Shown here: positions 33,019 through 40,889 of the stretch, in pieces
How positions within the stretch are numbered: position 1 is the first letter of the stretch
Layout of the letters: each line of letters opens with the position of its first letter
DNA from: Mesorhizobium sp. Pch-S
GTDB lineage: Bacteria > Pseudomonadota > Alphaproteobacteria > Rhizobiales > Rhizobiaceae
Assembly: GCF_004136315.1 (NCBI RefSeq)
Contig: NZ_CP029562.1
Coordinates: 2,294,001-2,358,000, forward strand
Length of the DNA: 64,000 nucleotides
Reading direction: 5' to 3'
Position numbers and translations under genes: made by a program
The notes under the pieces: model-generated
The model's input: only the letters and a program-made list of their open reading frames with translations
What the model was told of the DNA's origin: nothing
Database searches by the model: none

Positions 33019-35418
33019 TCAGGCCGTGACCTGCTTCGCGGCGCCGAGCAGGCGCAGTGCATTCAAGGTGACCAGAACGGTGGCGCCGGTGTCCGCCAGG
33101 ATCGCCGGCCACAGCCCGGTGATGCCAAGCACCGTGGTGACCAGGAACACCGCCTTCAACCCGATGGCGATGACCAGGTTCTGCTTGATGTTGGCCATCG
33201 TGCGCTTGGACAGCTCGATCATTCCGGCGATGTCGCCGACACGTCCGTGCAGCACCGCGGCATCCGCGGTCTCGAGCGCGACATCGGTACCACCGCCCAT
33301 GGCGATGCCGACATCGGCGGCGGCCAGCGCCGGTGCGTCGTTGATGCCATCACCCACCTTGGCGACGGCGAAGCCTTGCGCCTTCAGCTCTCCGACAATG
33401 CGCTGCTTGTCCTCGGGCAGCAATTCCGAACGCACCTCGATGCCGAGCTGCCTGCCGATCGCGGTGGCGGTACGGCTGTTGTCGCCGGTCAGCATCACTG
33501 TCTTGATGCCGCGGACAGCCAGCGCCTTGAGACCGGCAACAGCGTCGGGACGCGGCTCGTCGCGCATCGCCAGCGCTCCGGCCAGCTGGCCGCCGGCGAG
33601 CAGGACCGAGACGGTCTTGCCTTCGTCATTGAGCGCCGTGATGCGGGCGGATTGTTCGGCGCTGAGCGGGACGCGCTCGGCTGCGGCTTTCGGCGAAGCC
33701 AGGAAAATCTCGATCCCGTCGATGATGCCCGAAACGCCCTTGCCGCCGAGCGCCCTGGCGCCGGAAGCCTCCGGGACCACGATGCCGTCTGCCTCGGCGC
33801 GGGCGAGAATGGCCTTGGCGAGCGGATGGGATGAGCCGGTCTCCAGCCCCGCCGCCAGCCGCAGCACTTCGTTCGCCGGCAGGCCAAAGCTGTCGACATC
33901 GGTCACCTTCGGCTTGCCCTCGGTCAGGGTGCCGGTCTTGTCGAACGCGACAGCCGTCATGGCACCGAGATTTTCCAACACCGCGCCGCCCTTCATGAGC
34001 AGGCCGCGCCGTGCTCCCGACGAGAGCGAAGCAGCGATGGCCGCCGGCGTGGAGATGACCAGCGCGCACGGGCAGCCGATCAGCAGGATGGCAAGGCCCT
34101 TGTAGATCCATTCGTCCCACGCACCGCCCATGAGCAGCGGCGGGATAACGGCGACCAAGGCTCCGAAGATGACCACGCCGGGCGTGTAATATTTCGAGAA
34201 GCGGTCGATGAAGCGCTCGGTCGGCGCCTTCGATTCCTGCGCTTCCTCGACCAGACGCACGACACGGGCAATGGTGTTGTCGGCGGCAGCCGCCGTCACG
34301 CGAATGCGCAGCACGGCATCGCTGTTGACCGTACCGGCAAAGACGCTGGCACCCGGCTCCTTGCGCACCGGCACGCTCTCGCCGGTGACCGGCGCCTCAT
34401 CGACGGCACTTTCACCGGTGACAACGATGCCATCGGCGGGAATACGGTCGCCGGGACGCACCATGATGATTGAGCCTACGGCAAGGCCTTCGGCAGGCAC
34501 TTCGGTTACCTTGCCGTCGCGCTCGAGCAGCGCGGTCTTCGGCACCAGGGCGGCAAGCGACTGGATCGAAGCGCGCGCCTTGCCGGCGGCGACACCTTCC
34601 AGCAATTCACCGATCAGGAACAGGAAGACGACGGCCGCGGCCTCTTCCGTGGCGCCGATGATGACGGCACCGATGGCGGCGATCGTCATCAGCATCTCGA
34701 TGGAGAAAGGCGTGCCGACACGGGCGGCCGCGATGGCGCGCCGCGCGATCGGGACAAGGCCGACCAGCATTGCGACGGTGAAGATCCAGGTCTCGTAGCC
34801 AGGCACCAGCTTGCCGATGCCATAGGCGACGGCCAGGGCAAGCCCTGCGGCGATCGTCAGCTTGCCTTTGCTGGACTGCCACCAGCGGCCGGTGGTCGGG
34901 CCGTGATCATGGCCGTGCAGGGCTGCAGAAGCCGGCTGCGCTGCAACGCCGGCGACCGCAGATGCGGCAGGTGCCGCGTCGCCGCGTGGAGCATGATTGT
35001 GACTGGAATGGTCGTGACCTTTGTGATCGTGCCCTGCATGATCATGGCCGGAATGGTCATGATCATGGTCTGCGTGATCGTGCCCGGAGTGGTCATGATC
35101 GCTGTGATCGTGCTTGTCATGAGCACGATGGTCGTGACCGCAGCCGCACGCTTCTTCCTTGAGGGCGGCGGCCGCAGGAGCCGGCGCGGTCGACGGCACG
35201 AGCGCAAGCTTGTAGCCGAGGCCGGTGACCCGCTTCTCGATCGCCGGCGCCAGTTCCGCGCTGCCGTCGTGCTTGACCGTCATCGTGCCGCGCGTCACCG
35301 AAACAGAGACGTCCTCGACGCCTTTCAGACGCCGGATGGCGGTGTCGATTTTCGAAGCGCAGGAGGCGCAATCCATACCGTCGACGCGGTAGCGCATCTG
35401 CTCTGATGCTCGTGCCAT
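33019..35418 (-). CDS. zntA: P1B-type heavy-metal ATPase (Zn/Cd/Pb/Co export)
   Basis: 799 residues from ATG 35418, chosen because AAGGGA stands 6 bases before it; an ATG six bases further up is possible. N-terminal metal-binding domain with GMDCASC at 14-20, then a long His-Asp-rich linker (about 95-165, many HDH units). Transmembrane CPC motif (GCPCALV), phosphorylation site DKTGTLTEG, GDNSRTATAIG and GDGINDAPAL are intact. CPC and the His-rich linker point to Zn, Cd, Pb or Co rather than Cu. It exports metal across the inner membrane. Controlled by the divergent MerR regulator. Confidence 0.93.
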   Translation of the reverse strand: MARASEQMRYRVDGMDCASCASKIDTAIRRLKGVEDVSVSVTRGTMTVKHDGSAELAPAIEKRVTGLGYKLALVPSTAPAPAAAALKEEACGCGHDHRAHDKHDHSDHDHSGHDHADHDHDHSGHDHAGHDHKGHDHSSHNHAPRGDAAPAASAVAGVAAQPASAALHGHDHGPTTGRWWQSSKGKLTIAAGLALAVAYGIGKLVPGYETWIFTVAMLVGLVPIARRAIAAARVGTPFSIEMLMTIAAIGAVIIGATEEAAAVVFLFLIGELLEGVAAGKARASIQSLAALVPKTALLERDGKVTEVPAEGLAVGSIIMVRPGDRIPADGIVVTGESAVDEAPVTGESVPVRKEPGASVFAGTVNSDAVLRIRVTAAAADNTIARVVRLVEEAQESKAPTERFIDRFSKYYTPGVVIFGALVAVIPPLLMGGAWDEWIYKGLAILLIGCPCALVISTPAAIAASLSSGARRGLLMKGGAVLENLGAMTAVAFDKTGTLTEGKPKVTDVDSFGLPANEVLRLAAGLETGSSHPLAKAILARAEADGIVVPEASGARALGGKGVSGIIDGIEIFLASPKAAAERVPLSAEQSARITALNDEGKTVSVLLAGGQLAGALAMRDEPRPDAVAGLKALAVRGIKTVMLTGDNSRTATAIGRQLGIEVRSELLPEDKQRIVGELKAQGFAVAKVGDGINDAPALAAADVGIAMGGGTDVALETADAAVLHGRVGDIAGMIELSKRTMANIKQNLVIAIGLKAVFLVTTVLGITGLWPAILADTGATVLVTLNALRLLGAAKQVTA

Positions 35419-35446
35419 GATCATTCCCTTGATTATGTTCGAGCAG

Positions 35447-35477
35447 ACGCTACATCCTCTAGCGACTAGAGGAGCAA
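35447..35477 (-). promoter_or_regulatory. MerR-type promoter of zntA
   Basis: On the minus strand TTGCTC (35477-35472) and TAGCGT (35452-35447) are separated by 19 bp, the stretched spacing typical of MerR-activated promoters. A palindrome CCTCTAG-CGA-CTAGAGG (35456-35472) fills the spacer, very like ZntR/CadR/PbrR operators. The regulator would untwist this spacer on metal binding. Confidence 0.82.
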
Positions 35478-35485
35478 GAGGAAAA

Positions 35486-35911
35486 ATGAAGTCTGATTTG
35501 ACGATCGGTGATGTGGCCAGGGAAAGCGGCGTGAAGGTGCCGACCATCCGCTATTATGAGCAGATCGGCCTGCTGCCCGAGCCGCCACGCACGGACGGCA
35601 ACCGGCGTTTCTATGACCAGAAGGGGCTACGCCGGCTGGCCTTCATCCGCCACGCCCGCGAGCTCGGCTTCGAGGTTTCCGCCATCCGCACGCTGCTCGC
35701 CCTGCAGGACGATCCGGCCCAGCCCTGTGCGACGGCCGACGCCATCGCCAAGGCCCGGCTGATCGAAGTGGAACAGCGCATCGCCAGCCTGATGGCGCTG
35801 AAGGCGGAACTGGAAGTGATGGTGGAGGAATGCCGGCACGGGCGCCTCGCCGAATGCCGGGTGATAGAGGTGCTGGCCGATCACGGCAAGTGCATGCACG
35901 ACCACCACTAG
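35486..35911 (+). CDS. MerR-family metal-responsive regulator (ZntR/CadR-like)
   Basis: 141 residues from ATG 35486 behind AGAGGAAAA. HTH and wing at 5-75 (IGDVARESGVKVPTIRYYEQIGLL, then NRRFY), dimerisation helix to about 120. Cysteines 81, 116, 124 and 136 plus the C-terminal KCMHDHH supply metal ligands in the arrangement of Zn/Cd/Pb sensors. It starts 14 bp from its operator, divergent from zntA. Stop codon overlaps the following repeat. Confidence 0.9.
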   Translation: MKSDLTIGDVARESGVKVPTIRYYEQIGLLPEPPRTDGNRRFYDQKGLRRLAFIRHARELGFEVSAIRTLLALQDDPAQPCATADAIAKARLIEVEQRIASLMALKAELEVMVEECRHGRLAECRVIEVLADHGKCMHDHH

Positions 35912-36003
35912 AGCATTTTGTAGCCAAGTGGATTCGCCTGGCGTTACAAAAATGCGACGAAAACAAAAGCTTGGAGCGTTTCCGTGAAAGACGGAAACGC
36001 TCT
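35910..36003. repeat. mosaic repeat blocks C and A
   Basis: Block C (AGAGCATTTTGTAGCCAAGT ... GTTACAAAAATGCGACGAAAACAAA) followed by block A (GGAGCGTTTCCG ... CGGAAACGCTC). The same two blocks occur in reverse order and orientation at 46231-46330. It begins at the merR stop codon. Confidence 0.75.
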
Positions 36004-36041
36004 GGCAGATGAAGCGCCAGCCGATGCCGGCGCCGGCATCA

Positions 36042-36800
36042 CTACATGCGCATCAACAGGCCGCCATCGACGGCAAGTTCGATGCCGGTGATGTAGCTGG
36101 CGGCATCGGACAGCAGGAACAGCGCGGCATTGGCCATGTCCTGCGGCGTGCCGATGCGGCCGAGCGGTGCGTAGTTCGCCACAGCCTGACGCTTTTCCTC
36201 CGTATCCCAACGCGCCTGCAGCGGCGTCAATGCCATGCCAGGGCAGATGGCATTGGAGCGGATGCGCTCCGCAGCCAGTTGCATGGCCAGCGATTTCGAC
36301 AGCGCACAGACGCCGGCCTTCGACGCCTGATAGGCATCCTGCGGGGCAGGATCGCCGCGATACCACTGGATGGTCGAGAAATGCACCATGGCGCCGCCAC
36401 GACCGCTCGAGCGCATGAACGGCACCACAGCGCGCGCCGTATGGGCGAATGATTTCAGGTTGATGTTGAAGACCTGATCCCAGACATCGAGATCCATCTC
36501 CAGCACCGATTTGTCGCGGCCAAACCACAGCACGCCGGCGACATTGGCAAGATAGTCGATGCCGCCACGTGCCTTTCCCGCCTCGCCGACGACCTTCTGA
36601 ACAAAGGCTTCGTCCGTGAGATCACCCTGCGCATAGGCCAACCTGTCGCCGAAGGAAGACAGCGATGCCGGGCATTCCTTGACGTCGATCGCCGTCACCG
36701 CGGCACCGGATGCAAGCAGCGCTAGCGCTATGGCCTCGCCCATGCCACCGCCGGCGCCCGCGACAACTGCGTGCCTGCCGGCGAAATCAAACTCGACCAT
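36042..36800 (-). CDS. SDR-family oxidoreductase of the glutamyl-amine regulon
   Basis: 252 residues from ATG 36800, set by GGAGGGATATCG. NAD-binding GAGGGMGEA near 14-22, NVAGV near 85, catalytic Tyr-x3-Lys in DAYQASKAG and end IELAVDGGLL. It resembles 2,3-dihydro-2,3-dihydroxybenzoate or 3-oxoacyl reductase type SDRs. Divergent from the aldehyde dehydrogenase with a shared palindrome between, so it may oxidise an alcohol to the aldehyde used next. Substrate unknown. Confidence 0.85.
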   Translation of the reverse strand: MVEFDFAGRHAVVAGAGGGMGEAIALALLASGAAVTAIDVKECPASLSSFGDRLAYAQGDLTDEAFVQKVVGEAGKARGGIDYLANVAGVLWFGRDKSVLEMDLDVWDQVFNINLKSFAHTARAVVPFMRSSGRGGAMVHFSTIQWYRGDPAPQDAYQASKAGVCALSKSLAMQLAAERIRSNAICPGMALTPLQARWDTEEKRQAVANYAPLGRIGTPQDMANAALFLLSDAASYITGIELAVDGGLLMRM

Positions 36801-36871
36801 CGATATCCCTCCTCCATTCAGCGCCTGCTGTTGCAGCGGACAATAGGAGGGAGTGCGTAATCCATCAAGCC

Positions 36872-36914
36872 AGAATAGAAAAAATTTGCCAAAATGGAAA
36901 ATAGCGATATCGTA
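36872..36914. promoter_or_regulatory. divergent SDR/ALDH promoters with shared operator
   Basis: The near-palindrome TTTGCCA-AAA-TGGAAAA (36885-36901) overlaps the -35 of both directions. Minus strand: TTTCCA (36900-36895), 17 bp, TATTCT (36877-36872). Plus strand: TTGCCA (36886-36891), 16 bp, TATCGT (36908-36913). A perfect version of the same palindrome lies at 40018-40036 before the transporter operon. Confidence 0.65.
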
Positions 36915-36951
36915 ACCGAAATAGCACTCCTTATCCGGCGGACATCCCACC

Positions 36952-38361
36952 ATGAACCTGCGCACCGACATCCGATCGTTCCCTGTTACCTCCCCCGTCG
37001 AAGGCTCCATCTATGCGCGCCGCGACTACGCCGACGGCACGGCCATCGACGCCGCGATGGCCAGGGCCCGCGCCGCACTGAAACCCTGGCAGGCAACGCC
37101 GCTCACCGAGCGGCTGGCAATCCTGCTGAGGTTCGGCGAAGAGATGAAGGCGCGCGCCGGCCAGCTGGCGGAAATGGTTGCATGGCAGATCGGCCGCCCG
37201 CTCTGGCAGGCCGACGAGACGCCGCGTCTGGCGCTGGTCGGCGAATTGCTGGCCGAAGCTGCCGCAGAGACGCTTGCCGACCTGCCCTATCCTTCGGACG
37301 AGAACATCCGCCGCTATGTGCGTCCCACGCCCGGCGGAGTGCATTTTTCGATCTGCGCCTGGAACTACCCGACCGCGATGCTCGGCTATCTGGTGACGGC
37401 GCCGCTGGCGGCGGGCAATGTCGTCATCTTCAAGCACTCGCCGCAGACGCCGCTGATCGCCGAGCTGGCGGAAGAAGCCTTCCGCGCCGCCGGCGGTCCC
37501 GAAGGCGTCTTCCAGAGCCTGCATCTCGACCATGCCGACGCCGAAAGGCTGATCGCATCGGGCGCCTTCAACGCGGTCAATTTCATCGGCTCCGTCAATG
37601 GCGGCCGCCGCGTGCACGCAGCCGCGGCCGGCACCTTCACGCAGGTTCACCTCGAGCTCGGCGGCAAGGATCCGACCTATGTCCGCGCCGACGCCGATCT
37701 CGATGCCACCGTGGCGCAGATCGCCGAAGGCACCTACTCCAATGCCGGACAATCCTGCTGCTCGGTCGAACGCATCTATGTCGATCGCGGCGTCCACGAT
37801 CGTTTCGTCGAGGCGCTCGTTGCAGAGACCGCGAAATGGACCATCGGTCACCCGATCGAAGAAAAGCCGATGGTCGGTCCGGTGGTACGTGCGACGGCGG
37901 CGGAGACGATCCGTGGCCTGACGGAGCAGGCCGTTCGGGCCGGCGCCAGACGGCTGATGCCCGACACCGCCACGCAAAAGGCTGCGGCGCTTGGGACCGC
38001 CTATGTCGCTCCCGACGTGCTGGTGGGCGTGGATCACTCCATGCCGATCATGCGCGACGAGCTGTTCGGGCCGATCGCCTGCGTGCAGGCGGTCGAAAGC
38101 GACGAACAGGCGATCAACCTGATGAACGACAGCGATTACGGGCTGAGCGCCAGCATCTGGACACAGGACATCGACCACGGCACAGCGCTGCTCGACAAGG
38201 TCGAAGCCGGCACTGTCTACCTCAACCGCTGTGACCATGCCGACCTCTATCTGCCCTGGGGTGGCATCAAGAATTCAGGCATGGGTCGTACCAATGGCCG
38301 TTCAGGCCTGATCGAATCGACGGCGGCGAAGTCCTATCATGTCCGCTCCAAGATCGTTTGA
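36952..38361 (+). CDS. NAD(P)-dependent aldehyde dehydrogenase
   Basis: 469 residues. Complete catalytic set: Asn138 in CAWNYP, Lys161 in FKHS, Glu235 in LELGGKDP and Cys269 in GQSCC, plus ELFGPI and WGGIKNSGMGR late in the protein. It resembles succinate-semialdehyde or PuuC-like enzymes of amine catabolism. A weak ribosome-binding site precedes ATG 36952. The last 23 bases overlap the next gene, so both are co-translated. Confidence 0.9.
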   Translation: MNLRTDIRSFPVTSPVEGSIYARRDYADGTAIDAAMARARAALKPWQATPLTERLAILLRFGEEMKARAGQLAEMVAWQIGRPLWQADETPRLALVGELLAEAAAETLADLPYPSDENIRRYVRPTPGGVHFSICAWNYPTAMLGYLVTAPLAAGNVVIFKHSPQTPLIAELAEEAFRAAGGPEGVFQSLHLDHADAERLIASGAFNAVNFIGSVNGGRRVHAAAAGTFTQVHLELGGKDPTYVRADADLDATVAQIAEGTYSNAGQSCCSVERIYVDRGVHDRFVEALVAETAKWTIGHPIEEKPMVGPVVRATAAETIRGLTEQAVRAGARRLMPDTATQKAAALGTAYVAPDVLVGVDHSMPIMRDELFGPIACVQAVESDEQAINLMNDSDYGLSASIWTQDIDHGTALLDKVEAGTVYLNRCDHADLYLPWGGIKNSGMGRTNGRSGLIESTAAKSYHVRSKIV

Positions 38362-39148
38362 GATCCGCCTCGACACCGCCGAGGTCGCGGCGCTTGCGGC
38401 CGACGCCGTCGAATGCTTGCAGCCGAAAGAGACAGGTCCCTATCTGCTGATTGCAGAGCATGCCGGCAACACGGTGCCGGCACCGTGGCGCGATCTCGGC
38501 CTTGCGTCGCCTTATCTTGCAACGCATTTCGCCGTCGACCTCGGTATCGATGCCCTGACCAGAAAGCTGTCGGAGGGCCTGCGCGCGCCGGCGGTGGTCG
38601 CGCGCTATTCGCGGCTTTTCCTGGACTACAACCGCCCGGTCGAGGAATGGGACCACATGCGTCCGGATCTTGGCGGCATCCCGGTACCGGGAAATCTCGA
38701 CGTCAGCGAGCACGATCGCCAGTTGCGCCGCCAGGTCGGCTGGGCGCCGCTGGAACAGGCGATCGCGAACGGCGTGCCGGGACGAAAAGCCCTCGTCTCG
38801 ATCCACTCCTTCACGCCGGTCATGGCCGGCGTGCGGCGCAACGTCGACATCGGCATCCTCTGGCGTGAGCCCTCGCCCCTCGTCTCGGCGATCCTGCAGG
38901 CGATACAAGACAGGGGCCGTGCAGCCGGACTGAAGATCGGCGACAACGAGCCTTATGACTGGCGCCAGGCCGTCGGCTACACACTGAACCGCCACGGCCT
39001 GCAGCGGGATTTGCCGTGTTTCTATCTCGAGGTCCGCAACGATCTGCTCACCGAGCACGATCGGCTCGAGCAAGTCAGCCGGATACTCCAGGACAGTCTT
39101 TCCGAGGTGGCGAAAACCCTATGGCCGGACCACGTGGTAGCGCTCTGA
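38339..39148 (+). CDS. N-formylglutamate amidohydrolase family protein
   Basis: 269 residues of the FGase fold (zinc-dependent, carboxypeptidase-like). Visible: IAEHAGNTVPAPW near 42-54, FLDYNRPVEEWD, VSIHSFTPVM near 160 and YLEVRNDLL near the end. In histidine degradation such enzymes release glutamate from N-formylglutamate, but no hut gene is nearby. Coupled to an aldehyde dehydrogenase and near a GS-like ligase, it may instead hydrolyse a gamma-glutamyl or N-acyl glutamate product. That assignment is inference. Confidence 0.85.
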   Translation: MSAPRSFEIRLDTAEVAALAADAVECLQPKETGPYLLIAEHAGNTVPAPWRDLGLASPYLATHFAVDLGIDALTRKLSEGLRAPAVVARYSRLFLDYNRPVEEWDHMRPDLGGIPVPGNLDVSEHDRQLRRQVGWAPLEQAIANGVPGRKALVSIHSFTPVMAGVRRNVDIGILWREPSPLVSAILQAIQDRGRAAGLKIGDNEPYDWRQAVGYTLNRHGLQRDLPCFYLEVRNDLLTEHDRLEQVSRILQDSLSEVAKTLWPDHVVAL

Positions 39149-39159
39149 GGCGGCTCCGC

Positions 39160-39245
39160 TTTTCGCGGAAACGCTCCAGCTTTCTTGTCTGCGCAGCTCC
39201 GGACGTGAAACCGCTGCGCACTTCTGCTGGTATTGCTCCAGGCGC
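39160..39245. repeat. diverged mosaic repeat blocks A and B
   Basis: A half block A (TTTTCGCGGAAACGCTCCAG) followed by a diverged block B (GCAGCTCCGGACGTGAAACC ... CTGGTATTGCTCC), the same order as at 1241-1333. Together with the adjoining inverted repeat it fills the 252 bp between the amidohydrolase and the regulator gene. Confidence 0.6.
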
Positions 39246-39281
39246 TGGACGCCAGGAGGCCGCCTCGTTACAGCTTGTCTA

Positions 39282-39368
39282 AGGCGATTTCGGAGAATTG
39301 TTGCATCGATTTTAGACCAACGCTCGTGCCTGACGGACGATAGGTGCGACAATTCTTCGAAATCGCCT
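39282..39368. promoter_or_regulatory. long inverted repeat before the XRE-cupin gene
   Basis: Arms of 24 bp, AGGCGATTTCGGAGAATTGT plus TGCA (39282-39305) and their complement at 39345-39368, agree at 22 positions around a 39 bp centre. The GAATTGT/ACAATTC parts could be half-sites of a looping autoregulatory operator, or the whole may fold into an mRNA hairpin 32 bp before the start codon. Confidence 0.5.
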
Positions 39369-39400
39369 GAATGGAAACACGACAGTCAAGGGCGTGGACG

Positions 39401-39985
39401 ATGCAAGGCAATGTGGGATCCAAGATCCGGGATGCGCGCAAGCAGCAGAACATCACGCTGCGCGAGCTGAGCGAGCGTTCCGGCCTTTCGGTCTCGCAGC
39501 TGTCCAAGCTGGAGAACGGCAAGGCCCGGTTGACGGTCGATGTCGCACTGACCATCGCCGGCGTGCTGCACGTGCCGGTGGCATCCTTCCTGTTCAGCCC
39601 GAAACCGGGCATGCAGGCCAGGCGCTCTATCACCCGGGCTGGAAGCGGCGTGCTGCACGAAGGCAACGCCATGGTCTTCGAAGTTCTGTGCAGCGATTTC
39701 CGCGACAAGACCAACATCTTCTGGCGTGTCACGCTGCATGCGAAGTCGTTCGAGGAGAATGGTGGCTGGCGCAGCCATTCGGGCGAGGAATTCATCCACG
39801 TGCAGAGCGGCAGCCTTGAGTTGCACACTATCCATTACGACCCGGTGATCCTGCAGCCGGGAGACAGCATCCTGTTCGATGGCGAGATGCAGCACGCCTA
39901 TGTGTCGTTGGGTGACGAGCCGACGATCATGCTGATGTCGAACACCGTTCCGCGTGACGGCGTCCCGAACGTCGGGGCCGGCTGA
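39401..39985 (+). CDS. XRE-cupin transcriptional regulator, PuuR-like
   Basis: 194 residues from ATG 39401, favoured over 39371 because AAGGG stands 8 bases upstream. HTH at about 8-62 (KIRDARKQQNITLRELSERSGLSVSQLSKLENGKARLT). C-terminal cupin with HSGEEFIHVQSGSLEL and LQPGDSILFDGEMQHAY. PuuR, the repressor of the gamma-glutamyl-putrescine pathway, has the same architecture. It probably controls the flanking SDR, ALDH and transporter-ligase operons through the TTTTCCA-AAA-TGGAAAA sites. Confidence 0.88.
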   Translation: MQGNVGSKIRDARKQQNITLRELSERSGLSVSQLSKLENGKARLTVDVALTIAGVLHVPVASFLFSPKPGMQARRSITRAGSGVLHEGNAMVFEVLCSDFRDKTNIFWRVTLHAKSFEENGGWRSHSGEEFIHVQSGSLELHTIHYDPVILQPGDSILFDGEMQHAYVSLGDEPTIMLMSNTVPRDGVPNVGAG

Positions 39986-40017
39986 GCCGGGGCACGAACC
40001 GCCGGCAAAACGAATAC

Positions 40018-40048
40018 TTTTTCCAAAATGGAAAAAAATGCTTGTTAT
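40018..40048 (+). promoter_or_regulatory. transporter-operon promoter with palindromic operator
   Basis: TTTTTCCA-AAA-TGGAAAAA (40018-40036) is a perfect 8-3-8 palindrome. Within it TTTCCA (40020-40025) is 17 bp from TGTTAT (40043-40048), the same geometry as the SDR promoter at 36872-36900. A repressor bound here would cover the -35 region. Confidence 0.65.
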
Positions 40049-40127
40049 GGAAAAGCTCCGGGTCTAGCATCCTGAATACCAGCCGAAGGGAGCAAACAAC
40101 CCACGGCCGGAACGGGAGGCGAAACCG

Positions 40128-40853
40128 ATGTTGTCGGTGGAGGCAGTCAGCAAGACATTCGGCGGCGTGCAGGCGTTGCGCCAGGCCTCGCTGTCTTGCG
40201 CCACGGGCGAAATCCTCGGCCTGATCGGCCCCAATGGCGCCGGCAAGTCCACGCTCGTCAATGCGATTTCCGGCGTGCTGCGGCCCGATGCCGGCAGCGT
40301 CAGGCTGGCGGATCGCGATCTGACCGGACGAGGGCCCGAAGAATGCGCCCGCGCCGGCATCGCCCGCACTTTCCAGAACATCCGGCTGTTCAAGGAACTG
40401 ACCGTCCGCCAGAACGTCGAGGTCGCGCATATCACCTGCCGCGATATTCGCCCCGAGGCTGCCAGCCGCATCGACATCGACAAGCTGCTTGAACAGTACG
40501 AACTCGATGCGGCAGCAGACACGCCCGCCGGAACGCTCTCCTACGGCAGCCAGAGACGGCTGGAAATCGCACGCGCGCTTGCGCTCGGCCCTTCGCTGCT
40601 GCTGCTCGACGAGCCGGCCGCCGGCCTCAACGAAAGCGAATCCGAGACGCTGGCCGAGGCGATCGAAGCCATCCGCCGTGATTTCGGCTGCGCCATCATC
40701 GTCATCGACCATGACCTGCGCTTCATCAACCGGCTTTGCGATCGGCTCTGCGTCATGGACCAGGGCCAGGTCATCGCCTCGGGCGACACGGCACAGGTCT
40801 GGCGCGATCCGCGCGTCATCGAGGTCTATGTCGGCCAGGCACAGCCGTCGTGA
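40128..40853 (+). CDS. LIV-type ABC ATPase, LivG-like
   Basis: 241 residues. Walker A GPNGAGKS, the LivG-type Q-loop region GIARTFQNIRLFKELTV, signature LSYGSQRR (a variant of LSGGQ usual in LivG proteins), Walker B LLLLDEPAAGLNE and H-loop DHDLRF. First gene of the HAAT-family importer operon; the order ATPase, binding protein, ATPase, permease, permease, ligase is unusual because the binding protein is second. Confidence 0.92.
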   Translation: MLSVEAVSKTFGGVQALRQASLSCATGEILGLIGPNGAGKSTLVNAISGVLRPDAGSVRLADRDLTGRGPEECARAGIARTFQNIRLFKELTVRQNVEVAHITCRDIRPEAASRIDIDKLLEQYELDAAADTPAGTLSYGSQRRLEIARALALGPSLLLLDEPAAGLNESESETLAEAIEAIRRDFGCAIIVIDHDLRFINRLCDRLCVMDQGQVIASGDTAQVWRDPRVIEVYVGQAQPS

Positions 40854-40889
40854 CGGCATCCGCACAACAAGAACAAGGGAGGGTTCGAA

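Noticed and set aside
34980..35150. Tandem-looking ATGATCATG repeats, possible satellite or CRISPR
   Set aside because: They are codons of the His-Asp-rich linker of the metal ATPase; units vary in length and there are no spacers.
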